The notes: generated by a model from the sequence alone, not told the origin. DNA of 8,033 nucleotides from an uncultured Lachnospiraceae bacterium (GCA_900555195.1 USKC01000133.1:1-8033), one strand, 5' to 3'; counted from the stretch's first letter, positions 1-6,582 are shown. A program made the numbers and translations.

Positions 1-2053
1 TCCGAACCTGCTGGTAAACGGCACCTCCGGAATCGCTGTGGGCATGGCGACCAATATTCCCCCTCATAACCTGCGTGAAGTGGTGAATGCGGTGGTGAAA
101 ATCATCGATAACCGGGTGAATGAGGACAGGGACACACAGATTGAAGAAGTCCTTTCTCTGATTAAAGCCCCTGATTTTCCTACCGGAGGCATCATTCTGG
201 GAACAAGAGGCTGTGAGGAAGCCTACAGAACCGGCCGGGGGAAGATCCGGGTGCGGGCTGTAACGGATATAGAGACGCTGCCAAACGGGAAGAGCCAGAT
301 CGTGGTGACGGAACTTCCCTATATGGTGAATAAGGCAAGGCTGATCGAAAAGATCGCGGAACTGCACAAGGAAAAGAAGATTGATGGAATCACGGATCTG
401 AGGGATGAATCGAACCGGGAGGGAACCCGCGTGGTGATTGAACTGCGCAGGGATGCCAACGCGAATGTGGTTCTGAACAGGCTTTATAAGCATACGCAGC
501 TGCAGGATACCTTCGGCGTGATTATGCTTGCTCTGGTGAACAACGAACCGAAGGTATTGAATCTTCTGGACATGCTCAAGCTCTATCTGAAGCATCAGGA
601 AGATGTTGTCACCCGGAGAACCAAATATGATCTGAACAAGGCGGAAGAGAGGGATCACATCCTGCAGGGATTGCTGATCGCCCTGGATCATATCGATGAA
701 GTGATCCGCATCATCCGTTCCAGTAAGAATACGCAGGAAGCCAAAGAAAACCTGATGAACCGCTTTGAACTTTCTGATGCGCAGGCGCAAGCCATTGTTG
801 ACATGAGGCTGCGGGCTCTGACAGGTCTGGAAAGGGAGAAGCTGGAGAATGAGCACAAGGAGCTGGTACAGAAAATCGCAGAATTAAAAGCGATCCTGGC
901 GGATGAAAAGCTGCTTCTCGGCGTGATTCGGGAAGAGATCAGCATCACGGCCATCAAATATGGAGACGACCGCAGAAGCCGTATCGGCTATGATGAGATC
1001 GACATCAGCATGGAGGATATGGTTCCCAGGCAGAATACGGTGATTGCCATGACGAATCTGGGCTATATCAAGCGGATGACGGTTGATAATTTCAAGGCAC
1101 AGAACCGCGGCGGCAAGGGAATCAAGGGTATGCAGACCATTGAAGATGATTTCATTGCGGATCTGCTGATGACCACTACCCATCATTACGTTATGTTCTT
1201 TACCAATTTCGGAAGGGTATACCGGCTGAAGGCCTATGAGATCCCGGAGGCGGGAAGGACGGCCAGAGGAACGGCGATCATTAATCTTCTGCAGCTGGGA
1301 GGCGGAGAAAAGATCTCAGCAATCATTCCGGTGCAGGATTATGAATATGACAAGAATCTCTTCATGGTAACCAGAAACGGAATCGTGAAGAAAACGCCGG
1401 TGATGGAGTACAGCAATGTGCGGAAAAACGGCCTGGCAGCGATCAATCTCCGGGATGATGATGAACTGATCGAGGTGAAGATTACGGATTCCAATACCGA
1501 TATCTTCCTCGTTACAAAACACGGAATGTGCATCCGGTTTAAGGAGACGGACGTGCGCGCCACAGGCAGAGCGTCCATGGGCGTGATCGGAATGAATCTG
1601 GATGACGGAGACGAGATCATTGGCATGCAGCTGGACAGCCAGGGAGATTCTCTGCTGATCGTATCGGAAAACGGCATGGGCAAACGCACCTATCTGAATG
1701 AATTCAGCGTTCAGAAGAGAGGCGGAAAAGGCGTAAAATGCTATAAGATTACAGAAAAGACGGGCTATGTGGTGGGTGTGAAGGCCGCAACGGATGAACA
1801 GGAAATCATGCTCATCACAACAGAAGGAATCATCATTCAGCTGCGTGTGGAGGATATATCCATTTTGGGACGGATCACCTCCGGAGTGAAGATGATTAAT
1901 CTGGATGAAGGAGTAAAAGTAGCCCAGATTGCAAAAGTAAGAGAAAAGGTTTCGGATGGAAGCCAGGAATATGAATGTCCGGATGATGGAATAGAGGCGG
2001 AAGAAGAAGCGCCGGAAAAGGAAGAGACGGACGAGGAGAAAGACACAGAATAA
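1..2053 (+). CDS. gyrA: DNA gyrase subunit A, C-terminal part (5' end outside the window)
   Basis: GyrA is the DNA-cutting and DNA-wrapping subunit of gyrase (with GyrB), which adds negative supercoils using ATP. The frame is open from the left edge and reads PNLLVNGTSGIAVGMATNIP, a hallmark of the breakage-reunion domain that normally sits about 160-185 residues into GyrA. The start, the active-site tyrosine and the quinolone-resistance region are therefore missing. A coiled-coil tower region rich in Lys and Glu follows (about 600-960), then the C-terminal beta-pinwheel from about 1000. That pinwheel carries a GyrA box, QNRGGKG (1100-1120), and a second box-like motif, QKRGGKG (1712-1732), about four blades later. 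The GyrA box argues for gyrase rather than topoisomerase IV ParC. The protein ends in a strongly acidic tail (about 1975-2050); such tails modulate wrapping in some GyrA proteins. The stop is TAA at 2051-2053. Identity is very secure. Confidence 0.97.
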   Translation, partial: PNLLVNGTSGIAVGMATNIPPHNLREVVNAVVKIIDNRVNEDRDTQIEEVLSLIKAPDFPTGGIILGTRGCEEAYRTGRGKIRVRAVTDIETLPNGKSQIVVTELPYMVNKARLIEKIAELHKEKKIDGITDLRDESNREGTRVVIELRRDANANVVLNRLYKHTQLQDTFGVIMLALVNNEPKVLNLLDMLKLYLKHQEDVVTRRTKYDLNKAEERDHILQGLLIALDHIDEVIRIIRSSKNTQEAKENLMNRFELSDAQAQAIVDMRLRALTGLEREKLENEHKELVQKIAELKAILADEKLLLGVIREEISITAIKYGDDRRSRIGYDEIDISMEDMVPRQNTVIAMTNLGYIKRMTVDNFKAQNRGGKGIKGMQTIEDDFIADLLMTTTHHYVMFFTNFGRVYRLKAYEIPEAGRTARGTAIINLLQLGGGEKISAIIPVQDYEYDKNLFMVTRNGIVKKTPVMEYSNVRKNGLAAINLRDDDELIEVKITDSNTDIFLVTKHGMCIRFKETDVRATGRASMGVIGMNLDDGDEIIGMQLDSQGDSLLIVSENGMGKRTYLNEFSVQKRGGKGVKCYKITEKTGYVVGVKAATDEQEIMLITTEGIIIQLRVEDISILGRITSGVKMINLDEGVKVAQIAKVREKVSDGSQEYECPDDGIEAEEEAPEKEETDEEKDTE
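1100..1120 (+). other. GyrA box (QNRGGKG) in the C-terminal pinwheel
   Basis: This seven-residue motif in the first pinwheel blade is the defining feature that lets gyrase wrap DNA and supercoil it. The consensus is QRRGGKG; here the second residue is Asn. A similar motif, QKRGGKG, lies at 1712-1732, 204 residues further on, consistent with a later blade of the repeat fold. Confidence 0.85.
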
Positions 2054-2077
2054 TCTGACCATTAAAAGAAGGGGTAA

Positions 2078-2109
2078 CGTAACAGTTCAGACAGATCTGA
2101 ACTGTTACG
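2078..2109. repeat. Perfect 14-bp inverted repeat after gyrA, without a T-tract
   Basis: The left arm 2078-2091 (CGTAACAGTTCAGA) is exactly complementary to the right arm 2096-2109 (TCTGAACTGTTACG), leaving a four-base loop (CAGA). No run of T follows on either strand, so it is not a standard intrinsic terminator. It starts 24 bases after the gyrA stop and ends 9 bases before the ribosome binding site of the next gene. It could be an mRNA-stabilising or processing hairpin, an operator, or one copy of an interspersed palindromic repeat. The structure is directly visible; the role is unknown. Confidence 0.85.
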
Positions 2110-2118
2110 GATCAATGC

Positions 2119-2125
2119 GGGAGGG
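2119..2125 (+). promoter_or_regulatory. Ribosome binding site that decides the serine hydrolase start
   Basis: GGGAGGG lies 7 bases before the ATG at 2133, which is ideal spacing. It lies after the in-frame ATG at 2115 and only 1 base before the one at 2127, so neither of those is likely to be the true start. Confidence 0.75.
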
Positions 2126-2132
2126 AATGAAG

Positions 2133-3005
2133 ATGGATATCAGGGAAATTGAAAAGCGGGCAAAAGAATTCCAGATCCTGAATTTGCGTGTATGCAGGCA
2201 GGGGGAATTGATCCTGAAGAGGGATTGGGATGATGAGATGAGGAGGAATCAATATTCCGCCAGCAAATCCGTCACCAGCATTGCGGTTGGGATCGCGGTG
2301 AAGGAAGGGCTCCTTTCCCTGGAAGAGAAGCTGTGCGACGTGTTCGCGGAGGAGATTCCAGAGAATCCGGGGGAAAATCTGCGCAAAGCGACGGTGCGGG
2401 ATCTTCTGACCATGTGTTTGGGGCAGAAGAAGGCTGCCCTTATGGGAGAAGAGAGGCCTCACTTGAAGGAAAGGGACTGGGTTCGCTACAGCCTTTCCCT
2501 GCCTTTTGAAGAGGAACCGGGAACCAGCTTCGTCTATAATAACGTAGGCCCTTATCTGGCCGGCATCCTGGTGCAGCGCAGGGCGGGCTGCAGTTTGGTC
2601 GATTACCTGATGCCGCGCCTGTTTGAACCGATGGGGATGACGAGGACGGTCTGGGAAGTGGATCCGCAGGGGGCTGTATTCGGCGCGGGAGGTCTGTTCT
2701 GGAGCGTATCTGAACTTTTAAAATTCGGCTGTCTGCTTCTTCAGGAAGGAAAATGGAATGGAAAGCAGCTGGTCCCGGCAGAATATATAAGAGAAGCATC
2801 CCGCGCACAGGTGGACAACGGCGCGCAGGGGTATGGCTATCTGTTCTGGAGAGGACCTTATGATTCCTACAGGGCGGATGGAAAATATGGCCAGCTCTCG
2901 ATCGTCATACCTCAGAAAGAGACGGTAATCGCAATCAACGCTGAGTCAAGGGATGCGACGGGAATGATGAACTGCTGTATGGATGTGATCGTTCCTCAGC
3001 TTTAA
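2133..3005 (+). CDS. Serine hydrolase, beta-lactamase / penicillin-binding-protein fold family
   Basis: This is a 290-residue member of the serine beta-lactamase-like family (the class C/esterase type, Pfam Beta-lactamase). The nucleophile motif S-x-x-K is SASK at residues 42-45, in the typical setting YSASKSVTSIAVG. The second motif Y-x-N is YNN at 135-137. Near the C-terminus ADGKYGQ (about 248-254) occupies the place of the K-T/S-G motif, as in 6-aminohexanoate-dimer-hydrolase-like proteins. Also typical are the PTVRDLL-like segment ATVRDLLTM and GGLFWSVSELLKFG. There is no signal peptide or membrane segment, so it is probably cytoplasmic; many relatives are exported. The substrate cannot be told: esterase, amidase or peptidase activity is possible, and antibiotic resistance should not be assumed. 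It is separated from the next gene by 11 bases, suggesting co-transcription. In-frame ATGs at 2115 and 2127 are rejected because the ribosome binding site fits 2133. Confidence 0.88.
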   Translation: MDIREIEKRAKEFQILNLRVCRQGELILKRDWDDEMRRNQYSASKSVTSIAVGIAVKEGLLSLEEKLCDVFAEEIPENPGENLRKATVRDLLTMCLGQKKAALMGEERPHLKERDWVRYSLSLPFEEEPGTSFVYNNVGPYLAGILVQRRAGCSLVDYLMPRLFEPMGMTRTVWEVDPQGAVFGAGGLFWSVSELLKFGCLLLQEGKWNGKQLVPAEYIREASRAQVDNGAQGYGYLFWRGPYDSYRADGKYGQLSIVIPQKETVIAINAESRDATGMMNCCMDVIVPQL

Positions 3006-3016
3006 AAGAAAGGATT

Positions 3017-3379
3017 ATGGAGACAATGATCTTATTTGTGGAATATCCCAAATGTTCTACCTGCCAGAAAGCGAAGAAATGGCTGGATGAAAGAGATATA
3101 AGTTATAAGGACAGACATATCGTGGAGGAAAATCCCACGGAAGAGGAGTTAAAGGAATGGCACAAAAGAAGCGGCCTGCCCTTGAAACGCTTTTTTAACA
3201 CCAGCGGGATGAAGTATAAGGAACTGAATCTGAAAGAAAAGCTGGCAGAAATGAGTGAGGAGGAGCAGATCCGCCTCCTTGCCACGGACGGAATGTTGGT
3301 AAAAAGGCCGCTGATTGTGGCGGAAGACTATGTACTGACCGGATTTCGAGAGAAAGAATGGGAAGAAAAGCTGAAATAA
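3017..3379 (+). CDS. ArsC/Spx-family thioredoxin-fold protein
   Basis: This small protein (120 residues, usual family length 110-130) belongs to the ArsC/Spx/YffB group. A strand leading into C-S-T-C at residues 13-16 gives a CxxC redox motif, as in Spx and MgsR. Later family signatures are FFNTSGMKYKEL (59-70) and the Arg-Pro of KRPLIV (R97-P98), followed by the GF-x-E-x-EW ending (109-115). True arsenate reductases have an Arg where this protein appears to have Asn61, so arsenate reduction is doubtful; a thiol-redox or Spx-like regulatory role fits better but is unproven. No arsenic-resistance genes are nearby. Start choice is uncertain: AAAGGA at 3009-3014 is very close to the ATG at 3017 and somewhat far from the ATG at 3026, which would give a 117-residue protein. 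It lies 11 bases after the hydrolase and 24 before the GH32 gene. Confidence 0.87.
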   Translation: METMILFVEYPKCSTCQKAKKWLDERDISYKDRHIVEENPTEEELKEWHKRSGLPLKRFFNTSGMKYKELNLKEKLAEMSEEEQIRLLATDGMLVKRPLIVAEDYVLTGFREKEWEEKLK

Positions 3380-3390
3380 CATAACAGGGT

Positions 3391-3396
3391 AAGGAG
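3391..3396 (+). promoter_or_regulatory. Ribosome binding site supporting the TTG start of the GH32 gene
   Basis: AAGGAG lies 7 bases before TTG at 3404. The frame is closed upstream by the TAA at 3377-3379, and no ATG or GTG occurs between that stop and the TTG, so the TTG start is well supported. Confidence 0.8.
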
Positions 3397-3403
3397 AGAA
3401 TCT

Positions 3404-4924
3404 TTGAAGAGAACGGTAGAAATCGATAAAAAATATCTTCTGATACCGATATGTGCCCAAACGGACTTGCGGACAGTTTCTTTTTCGTGGCAGAATGAGA
3501 AGATTTATGCGTTCCGGATTCCTGTGAATGAGGAAGAAGGATTCTATGGATTCCATTATTATGCGCCTCTGAATGTGGAAAAATATATCGGAAAGAGGAT
3601 TTTGATCGAGGGAGATGTTCCCGGAAGTTTTCTGGAGGCCATTGCGCTCTCTGATGGAATTCCTGTCAATCAGCAGTCCCATCCATTGATTCATTTTGCG
3701 CCCAGGACAGGGTGGATGAATGATCCGAACGGGCTGATAAAGCAGAATGGAATGTATCATCTGTTTTTTCAGCATAACCCGTTTGATACAAGATGGGAAA
3801 ATATGTGCTGGGGCCATGCGGTCAGCCAGGATTTGATCCATTGGGAACAGCTGGAAATGGTGATGTACCCGGATGAGAACGGCACCATCTATTCTGGAAG
3901 CGGCATTGTGAATGAAAGAGGGCTTCTGGATCTGCCGAAAGACGCGCAGATTTTCTTCTATACAAGCGCTGGAGGAACTTCTGAATGGAGCAAAGGAAAG
4001 ACGTTCACCCAGCGGATCGCGTACAGCACGGATGGAGGAAAAAGCCTTGCAAAAATGGAAGGCTGCGCGGTAAAGCAGCTGGCCAAGGAGAACAGGGATC
4101 CGAAAGTCTACTGGCATGAGGAAAGCGGAGCCTATTACATGGTTCTATATCTGAGCGGGAATGATTTTGCTATTCTGCGTTCTAAGGATTTGAAAAACTG
4201 GAAAAGAACGCAGATATTTACCTTGGAAAAATGCTGGGAGTGCCCGGATCTTCGCAGAGTGAGCGTGGAAGGCGGCGGAGAGAAGTGGATCTTCTGGTCT
4301 GCGGATGGCTTCTACTATCTGGGAGATTTTGACGGATTTACGTTTAAAGCAGAAGGGACGCGTCAGGAAGCTTATAAGACAACGCTTCCCTATGCGGCTC
4401 AGACAATCTGGGGATGTGAGGATGTAATTACGATCCCATGGCTGCGGACAAAGAATAAAGAAAAGCTCTATACGGGCGTGATGGGAATTCCAAGAAAGCT
4501 GACGCTTGCAAGAACTGAGAAAGGATTGATGCTAAGGCAGCTTCCTGTGGAAGGGTTTCAAAAAAGCGAAAGCCTGGTGCATTCCCATCACGGAGAGGGA
4601 AAGCTTTTCTACATGATGCAGAAAGAAGGGGCGCTTGAGATCCGCATCCATATGGAAAAGCCGGTTGATTTTTCCATCAATCTGTATGGAACGATCCTCA
4701 TCTATGCGGCAGAATGCGGAAAAATAGGGATCGGAAAAGAAACGATTTCCATCGGAAATCGCAGCAATGATTTTTCCATCATTGCGGACGGAGAAATTTT
4801 GGAGATATCTGCCAATAATGGCCTGGCCTTTGCAGCTGTTGAACTGGAAAGCGACAGAAAAAAGGGAAATGTGGTCGTGGATGTGATGGGGCAGGCAGAA
4901 GTAGAGATATACAGAGTGGACTAG
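3404..4924 (+). CDS. Glycoside hydrolase family 32 beta-fructosidase (levanase/sucrase type)
   Basis: This 506-residue enzyme should hydrolyse beta-fructosidic bonds in sucrose, fructo-oligosaccharides, inulin or levan, releasing fructose. All three GH32 catalytic motifs are present: WMNDPNG (104-110, nucleophile D107), RDP (231-233, transition-state stabiliser D232) and ECPD (279-282, acid/base E279). Supporting motifs are FQHNP (122-126), WGHAVS (136-141), YSGSG (163-167) and GIPRKLTL (361-368). About 95 residues precede the five-bladed propeller, a short N-terminal beta domain seen in levanase-like members. The region after 370 matches the usual C-terminal beta-sandwich in position but is less recognisable. 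No signal peptide is visible, so it probably acts in the cytoplasm on imported short sugars, unlike classical secreted levanases. Its start is a TTG. It ends just before a shared hairpin terminator. A fructokinase lies about 670 bases further on. Exact substrate preference cannot be read from the sequence. Confidence 0.93.
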   Translation: MKRTVEIDKKYLLIPICAQTDLRTVSFSWQNEKIYAFRIPVNEEEGFYGFHYYAPLNVEKYIGKRILIEGDVPGSFLEAIALSDGIPVNQQSHPLIHFAPRTGWMNDPNGLIKQNGMYHLFFQHNPFDTRWENMCWGHAVSQDLIHWEQLEMVMYPDENGTIYSGSGIVNERGLLDLPKDAQIFFYTSAGGTSEWSKGKTFTQRIAYSTDGGKSLAKMEGCAVKQLAKENRDPKVYWHEESGAYYMVLYLSGNDFAILRSKDLKNWKRTQIFTLEKCWECPDLRRVSVEGGGEKWIFWSADGFYYLGDFDGFTFKAEGTRQEAYKTTLPYAAQTIWGCEDVITIPWLRTKNKEKLYTGVMGIPRKLTLARTEKGLMLRQLPVEGFQKSESLVHSHHGEGKLFYMMQKEGALEIRIHMEKPVDFSINLYGTILIYAAECGKIGIGKETISIGNRSNDFSIIADGEILEISANNGLAFAAVELESDRKKGNVVVDVMGQAEVEIYRVD

Positions 4925-4929
4925 AATGC

Positions 4930-4973
4930 AAAAAAGGATGCAGTTTCCTTCCCGGAAGCGCTGCATCCTTTTC
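4930..4973. terminator. Bidirectional intrinsic terminator between convergent genes
   Basis: A perfect 12-bp stem pairs 4932-4943 (AAAAGGATGCAG) with 4961-4972 (CTGCATCCTTTT). The 17-base loop can itself fold through CTTC/GAAG (4948-4951 with 4955-4958). Read on the plus strand the stem ends in TTTT; read on the minus strand it ends in six T's (complement of 4930-4935). It fills nearly all of the 51-base gap between the stop of the GH32 gene and the stop of the convergent phasin-like gene, so it probably ends both transcripts. The minus-strand signal is the stronger one. Confidence 0.88.
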
Positions 4974-4975
4974 AA

Positions 4976-5404
4976 TTAACAGTCACATTTGTCAGAAACG
5001 CTGCAGGATTCATCGGATGAATTCTCACAGGATTCATTGCATCCGCAGTCCTCGGCTTCGGAAGGAGCGGAGCAGTCACATGCTTCCGAATCCTGGCAGC
5101 CGGCGGCTTCAGACGCTGTCATTTCGTTCAGCCTTGCTTTCAGTTCTTCCAGTTCTTCGCGGGACATTTTATCGACTGCGGAATAGACATCCTTGAACTC
5201 GTTGACCACATGAACGGTTACATGCTTATTCAGTTTTTCCTTGGCATTCTTCTTCATTTCTTCATTCAGAATCTTTCCCTGCTCTACGGTGAGCTCACCC
5301 TTTTCCACAAGGGTATCGATCAGATTCTTGGCAGCTTCTCCGGTTGTGGCTACTGCCCCTACGCCTGCCAGAAATATTTTTTTGATTCCTTCTGTGATAT
5401 CCAT
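4976..5404 (-). CDS. Phasin-like small protein with a cysteine-rich acidic tail
   Basis: This 142-residue protein begins with a segment typical of small phasin-like (polyhydroxyalkanoate granule-associated family) proteins of Clostridia: GIKKIFLAGVGAVATTGEAA, then a helix with LVEKGELTVEQGKILNEEM (residues 32-50). A charged, probably coiled-coil helix follows (about 51-96). The last 40 residues are very different: low in hydrophobics, rich in Asp, Glu and Ser, with nine cysteines at 103, 109, 111, 120, 122, 126, 134, 140 and 142, including CDC, CGC and a final CDC. Such a tail could bind metal or form disulfides; this is inference. No PHA synthase or depolymerase is in the window, so a storage-granule role is unproven. 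There is no signal peptide. The start ATG (5402-5404) has an AGAAAGGGAT ribosome binding site 7-8 bases upstream. It is a single-gene unit with its own promoter and a shared terminator. Confidence 0.82.
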   Translation of the reverse strand: MDITEGIKKIFLAGVGAVATTGEAAKNLIDTLVEKGELTVEQGKILNEEMKKNAKEKLNKHVTVHVVNEFKDVYSAVDKMSREELEELKARLNEMTASEAAGCQDSEACDCSAPSEAEDCGCNESCENSSDESCSVSDKCDC

Positions 5405-5410
5405 AGTGTC

Positions 5411-5420
5411 ATCCCTTTCT
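5411..5420 (-). promoter_or_regulatory. Ribosome binding site of the phasin-like gene
   Basis: On the minus strand the sequence AGAAAGGGAT lies just before the ATG at 5404-5402, with the GAAAGG core ending 9 bases from the start codon. This fixes the start and agrees with the family N-terminus. Confidence 0.7.
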
Positions 5421-5454
5421 ACATAGAAATCTGATTATTGGAATCCGTAACGTA

Positions 5455-5463
5455 AGTATACCA
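5455..5463 (-). promoter_or_regulatory. Extended -10 promoter for the phasin-like gene
   Basis: On the minus strand TGGTATACT is an extended -10 element: TG, one base, then TATACT, one mismatch from TATAAT. No good -35 hexamer sits 16-18 bases upstream, which extended -10 promoters can tolerate. Transcription would start near 5448 and leave a leader of about 44 bases carrying the ribosome binding site. Predicted from sequence only. Confidence 0.55.
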
Positions 5464-5515
5464 TATTGGGCATAAATTATCTTTACTTTCAAAAAGATTT
5501 AATAAAAAATAAGAA

Positions 5516-5543
5516 TTGATTTTAGTGGCGTACCTGCTAAAAT
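5516..5543 (+). promoter_or_regulatory. Probable sigma-A promoter for the fructokinase-MBOAT unit
   Basis: TTGATT (5516-5521) and TAAAAT (5538-5543) are separated by 16 bases, and TGC immediately before the -10 makes it an extended -10 element. An AT-rich stretch upstream (about 5471-5515) could act as an UP-like element. Transcription would start near 5550, about 46 bases before the ATG at 5596. No operator palindrome or clear catabolite-repression site was recognised. Confidence 0.55.
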
Positions 5544-5595
5544 AAAGAATAGTAAATCAGTGCTGGCCCTGCGGCAGAAAGTGAGAAAAGAAAAT

Positions 5596-6561
5596 ATGAA
5601 AAAATTCGATGTGGTTGCCCTTGGGGAACTTTTGATTGATTTTACGGATAATGGGAAAAGTGCGCAGGGAAATACCCTTTTTGAAGCAAATCCGGGAGGC
5701 GCGCCCTGCAATGTGCTTTCTATGCTGAATCAATGCGGCCGTTCCACCGCTTTTATCGGGAAAGTCGGAAAGGATATTTTCGGGCTGAAGCTGAAATCCA
5801 CGCTGGAAGAAGTGGGAATAGATACCTCAAACCTGATTGTGGACGAAACGGCGAGAACCACGCTGGCCTTTGTCCAGACCTTTGAGGATGGAGACAGGGA
5901 TTTTTCTTTTTACAGAAATCCGGGAGCGGATATGATGCTGCGGGTGGATGAAGTAGATGAAGAACTGGTGAAATCAGCCAGGGTATTTCATTACGGAACG
6001 CTGTCCATGACCCATGAAGGGGTGAGGGAGGCCACGAAGAAGGCGATGCAGGCAGCGAAGGAAAGCGGAGCCATTCTCTCCTTTGATCCGAATCTGCGCC
6101 CTCCGCTCTGGAATACGCTGGAAGAAGCAAAGGAACAGGTAGCCTATGGCTTAGAATGGTGCGATGTGCTGAAAATATCGGATAATGAGATACAGTGGTT
6201 TACGCAGGAAGAAGACTATGATGCGGGGATCAGAAAGCTGCGCGAGCAATATGATATCCCTCTGATCCTGCTTTCTATGGGAAAGGACGGAAGCCGCGCT
6301 TATTATAAAGATCTCAGGGTGGAGGTGCCCTCCTTCTTGCAGGAGAACACCATTGAAACCACAGGGGCGGGAGACACGTTCGGAGGATGCTGCCTGAATT
6401 TCATTCTGGAGCATGGCCTGGATGATTTGGATGAGGATAAATTAAGGCAGATGCTTACGTTTGCCAACGCGGCGGCGTCCATCATCACAACCAGAAAAGG
6501 AGCGCTTCGTGTGATGCCGTCCCCTGAAGAGGTGAACGCTTTCCTGGCATCAAGGATGTGA
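5596..6561 (+). CDS. scrK: Fructokinase, PfkB/ribokinase family
   Basis: This cytoplasmic kinase of 321 residues should phosphorylate fructose with ATP to fructose 6-phosphate. It starts MKKFDVVALGELLIDF, the usual N-terminus of the family. The substrate-binding ANPGGAPCNV is at 31-40, GKVGKDIFG at 55-63, FDPNLRP at 163-169, and the anion-hole/ATP signature TTGAGDTFGG at 255-264, with D260 as the catalytic base. The PGGAPCNV pattern and overall likeness favour fructokinase over ribokinase or KDG kinase, though sugar specificity within PfkB is not certain from sequence. The frame extends upstream to a GTG at 5560, but that would add 12 non-conserved residues and begin only about 10 bases after the predicted transcript start, so ATG 5596 is chosen; its ribosome binding site (AAAGTGAG, 5578-5585) is weak. 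It probably acts on fructose released by the nearby GH32 enzyme, although the two genes are in different transcripts. Confidence 0.93.
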   Translation: MKKFDVVALGELLIDFTDNGKSAQGNTLFEANPGGAPCNVLSMLNQCGRSTAFIGKVGKDIFGLKLKSTLEEVGIDTSNLIVDETARTTLAFVQTFEDGDRDFSFYRNPGADMMLRVDEVDEELVKSARVFHYGTLSMTHEGVREATKKAMQAAKESGAILSFDPNLRPPLWNTLEEAKEQVAYGLEWCDVLKISDNEIQWFTQEEDYDAGIRKLREQYDIPLILLSMGKDGSRAYYKDLRVEVPSFLQENTIETTGAGDTFGGCCLNFILEHGLDDLDEDKLRQMLTFANAAASIITTRKGALRVMPSPEEVNAFLASRM

Positions 6562-6571
6562 ATGGATAAAC

Positions 6572-6578
6572 AGGAGGG
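6572..6578 (+). promoter_or_regulatory. Strong ribosome binding site of the MBOAT gene
   Basis: AGGAGGG sits 4 bases before the ATG at 6583, in the 21-base gap after the fructokinase stop. This strong site with no terminator between the genes points to translation from a shared transcript. Confidence 0.8.
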
Positions 6579-6582
6579 ATAG

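Noticed and set aside
1712..1732. Second GyrA-box-like motif as a sign of an unusual gyrase
   Set aside because: Box-like RGGKG loops in later pinwheel blades are known in GyrA proteins of Firmicutes, so this is ordinary.
1316..2062. Open frame of 248 codons on the minus strand opposite gyrA
   Set aside because: It lies entirely opposite the well-conserved gyrA C-terminal domain, has no recognisable motif or ribosome binding site, and its composition is what antisense reading of this gene would give.
3149..4117. Open frame of 322 codons on the minus strand opposite the ArsC-family and GH32 genes
   Set aside because: The plus strand here carries two proteins with clear catalytic motifs; the minus frame spans both and shows no domain, so it is an antisense shadow.
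2074..5455. Shared 9-mer GTAACGTAA in two intergenic regions (2074-2082 and 5447-5455)
   Set aside because: The two copies sit in different contexts (edge of a palindrome; just downstream of a -10 element), the match does not extend, and it was picked after the fact, so chance is the better explanation.
5560..5595. Upstream GTG start adding 12 residues to the fructokinase
   Set aside because: The added residues are not part of the family N-terminus, there is no ribosome binding site before the GTG, and it would start almost at the predicted transcript 5' end.
6562..6582. Six-residue mini-ORF (MDKQEG) between fructokinase and MBOAT
   Set aside because: It has no ribosome binding site of its own and simply spans the MBOAT ribosome binding site; such a short frame is expected by chance.
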